From NCBI GenBank assembly GCA_022818135.1, contig JAFMSR010000009.1:27879305-27943304 (forward strand): a stretch of 64,000 nt of DNA, written 5' to 3'. Positions 23,801 to 35,800 of this stretch are shown here, one piece after another. Both the position numbers and the translations under genes were made by a program. This stretch comes from Saxidomus purpurata. Taxonomy: Eukaryota > Mollusca > Bivalvia > Venerida > Veneridae. The stretch's first letter is position 1; each line of letters begins with the position of its first letter. Below the pieces are notes generated by a model that was not told the origin of the DNA, ran no database searches, and saw only the letters and a list, made by a program, of their open reading frames with translations.

Positions 23801-26800
23801 TAATCCACACCGCATGATACACAAAACTCCGAGAGGGGATCGCATGATACACAAACGCTCCTGAAGGTAAACCACACCGCATGATACACAAAACCCCGAG
23901 AGGGGATCGCATGATTCACAAACGCTCCTGAAGGTAATCCACACCGCATGATACACAAAACTCCGAGAGGGGATCGCATCGCATGATACACAAACGCTCC
24001 TGAAGGTAAACCACACCGCATGATACACAAAACTCCGAGAGGGGATCGCATGATTCACAAACGCTCCTGAAGGTAATCCACACCGCATGATACACAAAAC
24101 TCCGAGAGGGGATCGCATGATACACAAACGCTCCTGAAGATAAGCCTCTCTGCATGATACACAAACGCCCAAGAAGGGATGTCATGGTACACAATTGCTC
24201 CTAAGGGTAAGCCACACCGCATGATACACAAACACCCAAGAAGGAATCGCATGATACACAAATCCTCCTGAAGGTAATCCACACCGCATGATACTCAAAC
24301 CCAAGAAGGGATCGCATGATACAAAACGCTCCAGAGGGTAAACGACACCCACATGGTATACAAAACCCAAGAAGGGAGTGTATGATACACAAACGCTCCT
24401 GAAGGTAGCCACACCGTATGCTTCACAAAACAATCAAGAAGGGATCACATGGTACACACACATACACTTACGGTAAGCATCACCGTGTGATTACTTCAGA
24501 ATATGTAATTCTTTTACTTAGGAATGACATCTGAACGCATGATGCACAAACCTTAAGAAGCAGTAATCACGACACTTTGCTTGAAGAAAAAAGATTTCTT
24601 ATCTTTTTTTTTTCAGATTTTTAGAAAACTTTACATGGTTGAATGCAGGCGTCTCAGTCCTCTAACCAGGGCGGTAGTTTCCATTGCAGCAACGGTAAGT
24701 GTTGTAGCAGATTTATGGCTGTACATTCAGTAACTTTGCTCACTCGGTAGAGAGACCAACACGTTGTACCAGACATTTATGGTGGTATCTGACTACAAGC
24801 TAGAAGTGCAAACGCAGATTACATAAAGGAGTTGACTTATATTCTGATTGATTAATATTAACCTTTATACAAACAAATGTTCAAGTATGCAGACTCAGAT
24901 AGAACGATAACGTGATTCTTGAAAACAGTATATGTACTAGAACTTTATTTTTGCATGTTATTTATAATTGTAGCTTTAAGCAGCTCGTGTACTTTCTCCA
25001 GGGTATTTTCATCATGTAAACAGTAGCATGATTTACTCCAAAAGCAAACGGTTTTCCATATCTTAAATAACTTATCTAATAGACGTCTAAAAGACCAGAA
25101 TAATGTGTTTTATACGTTTTTCCAGCCTATAATGCATAATGTTCGTGCTATCTAAATTGCACTTTTGTAGAAGCACGTGGTTTTTCCCTACATTTTAAAT
25201 GAATGTGCAACAGTTGTAGAAAATGAAACACCCGTATCGAAATGGTTTGAGGTTGTTGAGTAATTCAAAGAATGAACAACACGTTGTGTCTGCTTTCAAC
25301 TTCTATTCCGTATCGTAACTCGTAATACACATACAAAACATAGGAAGTGACGTACAATACGTCACGCAAAGTATGGCGTCAAAATAACGTCATAATCATA
25401 TAACATACAAATGAGCGCTATTTCCGACATTCTGGGGGCCGCGAAATGATAATTGTTTTCAAATCTTCGATATGTCTTGAAATATGAAATTCTAGATTTA
25501 TAAATCATTACTTAAGAATCTTTAACTTATAAACTGAAAGTATAAGTTGAAACACTAAGTTAAGTCGACTTGAATGTTCATACATTTTCACTTTAAGCCG
25601 TTATATAAAATCTCGATAAGTAATGAATCACAAAGTCTCTGAGTTAAGAATATCAATCTTCGTCAGTTCATCACTTTTCGCGTGAATTTAAAAATATCAG
25701 TCACTTAGTCTCTAAAGGGTACAGTTTCACAATTGGTCTAATTGAAATGCATCCATTAGATTTAACTTTAGCTGCACGGATAAGTCCATCTTTCCCATAT
25801 ATCAGTTCAAGAATCACACCTAACCTCCACCGCGCTCGAGGTGTATCTTCGTGGATCTGCACAACGTCGCCTATGGATATCGTCTGCTGGTTGTTACCCG
25901 TCACTCGGTGATACTCGCGCAACGCTGTCACATACTCGTGTCGCCACCGTTCCCGGAAGTGATCGATAAGTTGCTTCTGGACCCTGGCTCGCCTAGTTAT
26001 GTTATTGCGATTGCTGTCTGTTGGGTCTGATACAGATTCGATTTGCATACTCTGGGTAGGTAAGCATCTGACTTGCCGACCGTATAACAAGTGAGCCGGC
26101 GTTAAAGGTACTGGATCTGAAACATCTGACGTCACGTAGGTAATTGGTCGATCGTTGAGTACAGCTTCTACTTCTGTGATTATCGTCTGGAGCTCTTCTA
26201 ACGTAATGATTTTGCGTCCAAGAATTTTCTTTAATGTGTTCTTTGTAAGTCCAATCAGGCGCTCCCACCATCCACCGTACCATGGAGCTCTCGTCGGTAT
26301 GAAATACCACTGTGTTCCTTCCTGGCCAAGTTTTTCTTGTATAGACTGGGATTCGAACAACTGACGTAAATGCTTCGATGCAGCTTGGAAAGTTGTTGCA
26401 TTATCAGATACCATTATACGGGGTACTGACTTCCTGCTGCAAAATCTTCTGAACGCTTGCAGGAAAGAATTTTCTGTAAGATTCGGGACTACTTCTAGGT
26501 GTAATGCTCGTGTAGAGGCGCACGTGAAAAGGCATATGTATGCTTTATTTTCATTCCCACGGTGGTCTTTAACGTGTAGTGCGCCAGTAAAATCAACTCC
26601 TGATACTGTAAATGGTGCGCTGTCTTCGAGGCGAAATTTTGGTAGGGGTGGTGGATCCGGGCTTTTGTATGGTTTTCCATTTACTCTTTTACATGTTACA
26701 CATTTTCGTACTTCTGTTTGTACACATCTGCGAATTGACGGAATCCAATATTTCTGACGTAAGTACGTTATTGTAGCGTTTTCTCCGGAATGTAGCTGGC

Positions 26801-29800
26801 GTTCATGGGCGTCCCGGACAAGAAAGCGTGTGAAAATGTGTTTGTTAGGTAGTAAATATGGGAATTTTGTATCATCTTCTAACGGTGCGTTATGTATTCT
26901 TCCGCCGCAACGTAAATCTCCCCTGTCATCGATGAAAAGCCTTAACTGACGTACTATGGGTAATTTCTTCTCACTTGATTTCAAGTTAGACAACTCTCTT
27001 GAGAATGCTGTGCGTTGACAATTCTGTAGCCACATATATTCTGCCTCCTGTAATTCTTTAACAGTAAATGATTTTCTTAGCCTTTTCTCTGTATTAGCTC
27101 TGCAGTTGTGTATGAACCTAAGTATGTACGCCGTAACACGAACTAACTTTCTGTAGCTACTATATTTGGCAATAGACATTATCTTGTGTATACCTTCTTT
27201 GAGTATGTTGGATAGATGTAACGGCTCTTGTTCTGATTCTATGGTATCATCGCTTATGTTTGTCATGGTGATAGCTTGTGACTGCTTCCAAATAGGCCAC
27301 TGACTTTGGATTGTTAACCAGTCTGGACCATACATCCATAGTTTGTTGTTTTTGTACTGGCTAGCTGTTATACCTCTTGTAAGAAGGTCGGCTGGATTGT
27401 GCTGAGAAGGACAATATTTCCACTTCCGGTTGAGTGTAATATTTCTTATCTCCGTAACTCTGTTATTGACGAATCTAGGCATTGATCTTGAGGTATTCAA
27501 CCAATGTAACACAATTTGGCTGTCAGACCAAAAGGTAACATCTTTCACTTCAATCGCTTGTAGAAGGTGGTTTGCTAGACGTGCGCCTATAACTGCTGCC
27601 ATAAGCTCTAATTTTGGTAAAGTTAATTTCTTCAATGGCGCGACACGTGACTTTGCCATTAATAGTGATGCTTCATGTCGTCTGCAAAGGTAAGCTGATG
27701 CACCATAAGCCTGGATACTTGCATCTACGAATACATGTAGTGTATTGTCGTCTGCTTCTGAGTATTTGTCGTCTGCAACTGAGTATTTGTCGTCTGCAAC
27801 TGATCTGTTGAAGAGACGGCGCGGAATTCTTACATCTCTTAAGTTGTTTATGTCACGTGCTAGACTGATCCATTTTTGTTGCATGTCGTCTGATAAGACT
27901 GTATCCCATGCGTATTTGCCTTGCCATAGTTCTTGTAGAAGAATTTTTGCACGTATTAATACTGGACTAAGTAAACCAAGTGGGTCATAGACTCTTGATG
28001 TGTACTGTAAAATAGCACGTTTTGTCACTTTTGGGGTTTCTGGAATGTCTCTATCTGGGTATGATATCTCGTCTGTGTCGGTGAGCCAAAGCATGCCTAG
28101 AATCTTTGTGATTTTACTGTTGTCAAGGACACCTTCTTCTGTAGCAACTAATTGCAGGCTTTTGCTGTTTGATGCCCATGACCTCAAATTAAATCCTCCT
28201 TGCATCATCAGGTCTCTTGTTTTCCGGAAGTACTGCAAAACTTCGTCTTCTGTTTGAAAGCTAGATAATATGTTATCTACGTACAGGTCTCGCTTCAGAA
28301 TTCTGCTGACAGGACTACTGGCGTTGTTTTCTAGGTGCTTGAGTAAAGTTGCATTGAGTATGAAAGGTGAGCACGTGGCACCGAAGAGAACAACTTTAAA
28401 TCTGTATGTCGCTAATGGACTGTCTGGATTACTCGGATCGCTCAACCACAGAAATCTTGTTACGTCTCTATCTTCTTTATTAAGTCTAACATTTAGGAAA
28501 GCCTTCTCTATATCTGTTGAAACTGCATATTTCCCAAGTCGGAATCGAACTATTATATGTGACAAGTCATTTAATGTGGGCGGAGTAGAGTCAAGACAGT
28601 CGTTTAAGCTAGGAGACTGTGCTGATTCTCGGCAACTGCAGTCATAGACTATGCGTATAGGTGTTGTGGCTGAATCTTTCTTTACTGCATGATGGGGTAT
28701 ATAATGTACTTGATTGGTTGATTTCTCATTCTCGCTAATCTTTTCTATGAAGTCTCTGTTCTCTTGTTCGTCTATTATCTCTGCATACTTCTGTAAAATC
28801 TTTGGTTCTCTGCGAAGTCGTCTAATAAGTGATTCTGTTCTTCTCTTGGTCACTTCGTAGTTTGTGGGTAGAGGGGCGTGGTCATCTTTCCAGGGTAATT
28901 TTCCTTCATATTTCCCGTCAATGAACTTGATAGCACTCTTCTGATATGCCTGTAACGTATCTATATTTTCATCTTCTTCCGCGTTGATTCCAATAGATTC
29001 TAATTTCCAAAATCTCTCTAAGTCTGTAGTCATCACATTCAAGGCAAAACATGACTGTACCATGGCGCCGGAGATTTGAGCTGGACCTGACAATAGATAA
29101 CCGATGCTTGAACTTACTGCTGTTGGACCGTTTCCTCGAATCGTCTGATTTCCTACGATGTTCCAATAATGGTCAGCTCCTACTAACAAAGATATCTCGA
29201 ATTTGTCATCATCTATCACGGGATGCGCTAACTTCAAGCTTCTAAGATGTGGTAATGACGTCACGTTCTGTGGAATGTTACGTAATGGGACGGCAATTGT
29301 GGGAACTATCATCACTTGAAGAGGTATCTTGGCACCTGTATCGGTAAGTAGATATATAGTTGTATTTTCTAGATGTCGTAGTTTCTGCGACGAATCTCCA
29401 AATGCTGCCAAACTGATAGCAGTGCTTCCATTGGGTTTTACATTCAGTCTTTCTGCTAGTTTCTCTGTTATAAATGAACGTTGAGATCCTTCGTCGAATA
29501 GAATGTTTGCCTGTGCGTATTGTTTGTCAGTACAGACTTGAGCAACGGCGGTTTTCAGGAGTACATCTGGTCGAGGTTCTACTGTAGTATGTAAAATTGC
29601 TGCCTCTGATTGAACCTGGGTTCCATTTGCTGTTAAAGTATGTGTTTGGTTGCTGTTGCCATTGTTTATTCTCGAATCTTGCACACCTTCGCAGATACTG
29701 GTATGGTGTTTTCTTTTACATTTCAAACATCTGAAATTCGAGCGGCATTGGACGACTTGATGACCTTTTAAACAATTAAAACATAATTGTTTCTTCTTAA

Positions 29801-32800
29801 TAATGTCCTTTCGAATTTTCACATCCGTAATCTTTGAACAATTGTTTGGATGATGATTTTCATTACAGTAAATGCACTGTCTCATATCAGTGCGCACTGT
29901 GTGGGTGGATTTCCGTTTACTTCCGGTTTTCGATTTGTATCGTGCGCTCGTGAAAAATGATGCTGTAGTTCCATAGGTATCTGCAGTTTCAGTTAACTGT
30001 CCCGCTTCCATTATGTTCAATTCTCGATATAATGCTCTTCGTAGATTTTCTAACTGCCAATTGTCGTTTCCATGTTCACGTGCTAAATTCTTGCGAGTAT
30101 CTGCCGGAAGTTTGTCAATAATCACTGGCACTAATAGTGTTCCGTATGTACTTTGACACTGACCTAAAGACTCGAGACCTCGAACATACGTTTCTAATTT
30201 GTCGATGTAATTTCTCATGCTGTGCAGTGTATTACTTGGCGCTGGCAAATTGAGTAATGCTTGTATGTAAGCATGAATGATTTTATGAGTTTGTCCGAAT
30301 CTCTCCTTTAATAGATCAACTGCTTGAATATAATTTGCATGCGTGAGTGCGAATCCTTGAATAACTTGAGCTGCGCTGCCTTCAAGCTGTGACTTTAAGT
30401 AACTAAACTTCTGTACTTCCGTAAGATTGGGGTTGAGATGAACTGTTGAATTATAAGAATCCCAAAAGCTTTGCCACTCAAGAATATCGCCACTGAATAC
30501 TGGAAGTGATAACTTTGGAAGTCTCTGATACAACGATGCGTTAGAATAAGATGTACTCACGTTTTGATCACGATGCGATGTTTGATTTAATGATGACTGC
30601 GTTGAATTGTTAGTATTAATTCCATCATCATTCCTGGTCGTGTTCTCGTCTGCTCTGATTTGTGAACTTCTGTTAATGTCCTTCAAATGCCGTAGTTTCA
30701 CTTCGATATCCAAACAAAACTCCTCTGCACTTAGAATTTCTTCTTCGATTTCTGCCACTTCTGTTACTTCTAAAATTTTCTCATTGAATGATTTTATCGT
30801 TTCAAGTTTCTGCGATATCAAATCAATGATAGTGTTGAACTGAATCCAATCTGAATTTTCTTTTGCTTTTTCGATTTTCTCCAACTGACTCGAAATAACT
30901 TTGTAATGTCCTTCGCGGATCGAACGTAATTTCTCTAACTTCATGTTTTTTCGTCACGGCACCAATATCGAAATGGTTTGAGGTTGTTGAGTAATTCAAA
31001 GAATGAACAACACGTTGTGTCTGCTTTCAACTTCTATTCCGTATCGTAACTCGTAATACACATACAAAACATAGGAAGTGACGTACAATACGTCACGCAA
31101 AGTATGGCGTCAAAATAACGTCATAATCATATAACATACAAATGAGCGCTATTTCCGACAACCCGTCTCGAAAAAGACGTTAGTTATTTCACGAAAAAGA
31201 GAATATTGAATTAACACACATTTCACACGGCTTTGATGCAGTTGTTTTTGAGGTTTTGAGCCCACGCTTCCAGCTTTCATTTTTTTGACTTGCGATGCAA
31301 GGAATGCATCTGTGTTGTGAAATCATTTGGGAAATTACTGACATTTGTGAAGGTTTGGGGAAATAGTTCTCTCTACCATATGATTAATTTGGGTGATTGC
31401 CTCGTGTCAGTTAGGCTTTTCTATTGCAGTAAACGTTTGTATTGGAAAGCATATCAGAAGTTGTTAACGCACTGTACATGATTGCTTTATGAACTTAAAA
31501 TGGCGAACTATTAAAATCACCAGCGGCCAGCTATATATATTTAATACAGGTTGAGTAAAAGATGCATTAGATCGAATATATACGTCTCTCTTCATTGAAA
31601 TAGTGAGGTACTTCTGAGATGAAAACTGCAGACACAGTCTATTTTTTTGGAAACGCAAGAGATGTTCGTATTGAGATGTCGTCTGCTTCATAGAGAAAAG
31701 CGTGTTTCATGTTTCAGGCGCCATCTACGCTGAGAAAAATAGAGAAAAGCGCGTTTTACGTTTCAGGCACCGTCTACGCTGAGAAAAAATTAAGAAAAGC
31801 GCGTTTTACGTTTCAGGCACCATCAACGCTGAGAAAAATAAAAGGAAATACGATTTCTTTTCCCACTTCTACAGCCTTTGACATTAAAGTAACGAAGCAC
31901 GTCCGACTGAATAATCTTCGATTGCCTTTTAAATTATTTACAGAATTATATGTTTGCTTATTTTTTCCTCCTTGATTGTAACCTGTCACCGTGATGTAAT
32001 TGGTAAAGGCGTCTCCATTAAACTGTACATTTGTGCCAGTGCACTATTACGAATGAGTTCGAATCCCACCCAAACCCAATATTTTTTTAAACTTTTTTTC
32101 TGCTGTTTTACTTATCATTTTCAGCTTTTAAACCATTTTAAAATGTCTTACAGCAATTAATCATAAACATCTTCATTCATGTAAGACTATTAAGGATAAT
32201 GGTAATGAAAAATAAAGACATACCAGGAAGCATCTAAACGACAATCAGTGATATATTAACTGATATATCACTCAAAAGTAAAATATATTTCCATTTTAAC
32301 ACGTTAATCTAAACAAAAAAAGTTCGAAGGGATACTATTTACTGCGCAAACATGAAATCGCTGATTTAAATTCGTAGCATTCCGTGCATTCCTTGGAATT
32401 TTAATTGTTTTTTTTTTTACTCCTCCATTAAAACACTTTTCGTATTATTTTGTTGCTCGATACACGTTATTATGATTTGTTTAAATCACGTGACTTCATT
32501 CATGGAGAGTTCATCGTACTTGTAGTGTGAAAATTACGCGGGAGGGAAAAGTTCGATGAGTTTTCAGTAAGTCCAATTATGATTATCTAAAATACTGTTC
32601 TCAGTCAGAATCAAAATATTTTTTGCAGGTAAAATTGTGTAGATCTATCACTGCAATGACTTACAAACCCATTGTACTAGTTATAGCGACGTGTGTTGCA
32701 GAAAATATAAACATGAAACATATATAGTAAAATAAAGTTTGTCGACAAAAATGCAATCGCTGTCAAAACAAACCGAAATTGGAAGTGTGCGTTATTAAAT

Positions 32801-35800
32801 GACAAATGTGGCAGGTGACCTCTCTCAAGAATCAGCTTCCATTATGCTATCAGCAGTTTTATAAACAAACTTAAAATCATCAACATGGTTGTATGTGCTG
32901 TGCAAACTAACTTTGCCTACGCAGAACATTAAACACACTATCACGGGATAAATATATGTATTTATAATGTGACCAGTAAACGACAGTCGTGTTTATTTGT
33001 TCAGGTTTACGGAAACATAAGAGGATGTGGTCACAATGCTCTGGTCAGAGAACTATTACAGATCCTGTCAAAGCCAAACTTCCAGGTAACATTCTGAGTT
33101 TTACATTCTTTGAATGCACAGTCTTCCTGACAAACAATAACATAGAACAATTTTATATAACATTAATTTTGTGTCTGTGTAAAACAAATCATCTCATATA
33201 AAAAGATACGCATGCATGGTTAGAATTTATCTATTTTTATAGAAAAATATTTGCAGGCTCTTCTCTACTGCCATGACAAAATTGCATCACGTGACTTTAG
33301 CCCACAGTTAAGTGAGGAGTTTGGCATACAGAATGGAGATGACCAAACGGAGCATGTAACTGTGATACAATTCATCAAAACAAATGAACCTCTTGTAAGT
33401 ATATTGTATTCGATTAAGGCCAGGCATATTGTACATTGATACATACTCTGGTTTGACTCTTTACAACAGTGCTAATGTTTGTTTTCAACATTTGGCTACG
33501 GTTACGCTTTTAAAACATTTGTTATGCTTTTAAAACATTTGTTATGCTTTAAAACATTGTCCAGACTTGATAACCCTCCCTCCCTCCTACCTCGCGTTGA
33601 GAGATTCAGTCGTTTAATGTAATGCCGTACTCGTAATTGCAAAGTTGATTCAAAGTAAGTTAATTTGGAAAATTATTTCACCGTCACTGCTTCTGCCGGA
33701 TGTTTGCGGCGGCTGCTCCGGGATTCCATGGTGCGGCCGGGAAAGTAATCGAACACCTTGGAAAGAGAGGCAAAAATGAGCATGCTCATAACATTTTCCC
33801 AAAATACTATAAAATATGCCATACTCTATATGGTAGTTAATTGTTAGATATCCATAGTAAAGGTTTTAAAGGTTAAACAGCGATGCATCCCACTTGTCCA
33901 TTATCACATAAGATACACCTACTTCTGTAAGTGGTCTCTCTTGAGTCATCCCTTTGCTTACAGTATACAGGATTGACTGTATGTAAGTTAACTGTATTTC
34001 TTGGTGTCAGGGTGCCACATTACAGTACAACGACGAGACGGGATCACTACAGATAGCCAGAATCATGATTGGAGGAGCCGCGGATAGGAGTGGTATGTAT
34101 TTTTGTATCAATTAACACTACACATTTCAAGTGCACTGTTTGTTACGCCGTTTTCTGAAGGCTGTGGAGCCGCCGTGGCGCAGTTGTAGCGCGTTCACCT
34201 CAGGATCGAAGGGCTCCGGGTTCGATCCCTACCATCGCCATGTCGGTAGTGTCCTTAGGCAAGACACAAATAATTCCACATTGCCTCTCTCTCTTTCTCT
34301 CTCTCTCCCTCTTTCTCTCTCTCTCTCTTCGAGGTTGATTCCATCTGGAATGAGTCTCGAGAGCGATTAATATAAGTTGTAAGAACTTGTTTCCCAATCG
34401 AGAATAAATAAATTAGTATGAAATAAGTATGAAGGCCGTCCGCTAGGCTCACATGGTCGTAAGGTTTGTTCCAAAAGATACGGTATAAGTTACGTGTCCG
34501 TGCTTGTAAACAGTATCAGTCGCTAGTCAAACACGTTGATGTCATAGTACGACTTTGGCATGTTGGTGTCATATTACATATCAGTAACGTAAGTGTCATA
34601 GTGCGACTTTGGCATGTTGATGTCATATTACCTGTTAGAAATGTAATTCTCATCTTGCTAGTGTCATATCAGTCAGAGACGTTAGTGTGATAGTATAAGT
34701 CAGGCAAATAGGTGTCTGCAGGCAAAACACTGGGACTTTGACATCAGTATTGTCAAAAAAAACGAGGAAGCAAATCGTGTAGATAATGCAGTATCAAACC
34801 ATTGTCTCAGCGTTAGATAATATGCTCAAACACTTTTGAAATGTTACAATGCAGATATGTTTTGTTCACTTCTTATTTTGTTTAAAATGCATTTCTTTAG
34901 GACTGTTACATATTGGAGACGAGATTTTAGAAGTTGCGGGTAAAAGTGTCAGAGATAAAACACCAGACGAAGTCGTACAGATGCTAGTAAGTTATCAATG
35001 TTAGAATTTGACCCTGCTGGGTATATTTCATTTATAACACACTTCTTTTACTTTGAGTCCCTGGAAGAGTGAAAGTAGGTTTAAACCTGCATGTAACAAC
35101 ATTTCTGGTAACTCACCATCCCAAGTTGTAATCTAGAATTTCTTGAGCATGTGTTTGTTCTGTGCATTGTAGCACATTCAAGATAATTAACTTATAAGCA
35201 TTGCCTATATATAGTTAATATTCTATCTGTAGTTTGTAGCCTATCATTCTTCTGGTTGTTGGCCAGGTCGTTGATGATTATACTGTGTGCGATAGTGTTT
35301 GGGTATTATTTTCTATTTGTACATTTGTTTTCAATATTTTCAATATACATGTACTACGAGTAGTTACTATATAAGGGTTATGGCTTAGTTATTTCTTCTT
35401 AGATCTGATCAGAAATTCTATGATCTAACCGATTAGAAATCGTATGAAAGAAAATTCTTTAACAACGTTTCGTGAACGGTCAGACTGAAAAAAAGGGAAA
35501 ATGGATTTGTACATACGCTCAAGCTGAATTGCAATTTCCTCAATTAGAAGGCTGGTAATGAGATTGCTTTAAGAAATTGGCATAACGGAATTATCCCCCG
35601 GCTCCGTACTAGCTGTCAGATATTCAAGATCTAGAATTTGCGACGGGAAAAGTGTCTGTACTTTACAGAGCTGTAGAATTGATGTTGAGTAACATAGATC
35701 TCTCTAGACACTAAGTATGTCTGGAATACGTAGCTTCTTTGTCGCTCATACATCCGAATTAGGTTACAAATGCGTTTTTCTTTTGAACAATTGGTACCTT

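Larger units (their letters stand above)
25235..31160 (-). mobile_element. Intact BEL/Pao LTR retrotransposon, antisense in intron 3 of the MPP-type gene
   Basis: The 5926-bp element is bounded by two 195-bp LTRs (25235-25429 and 30966-31160) that I find identical base for base. The 5-bp direct repeat ACCCG flanks it (25230-25234 and 31161-31165), a normal target duplication for LTR elements. Read on the minus strand, LTRs begin TGTCGG and end CGATA, a primer-binding site follows, and one frame of 1747 codons fills the interior. Identical LTRs and an intact frame imply a recent insertion. No env-like frame is present, and I see no clear polypurine tract next to the 3' LTR. Confidence 0.97.

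Noticed and set aside
23229..24194. Minus-strand frames of 220-240 codons in all three frames
   Set aside because: They come from the 67-bp array, which lacks stops in every frame. Overlapping open frames in all three phases indicate repeat structure, not coding.
25430..25700. Envelope-like frame or extra gene in the BEL/Pao element
   Set aside because: Only about 270 bp separate the polyprotein stop from the 3' LTR, with no open frame of note.
34163..34235. Possible functional tRNA gene
   Set aside because: The tRNA-like head is followed by a SINE body and tail with flanking duplications.
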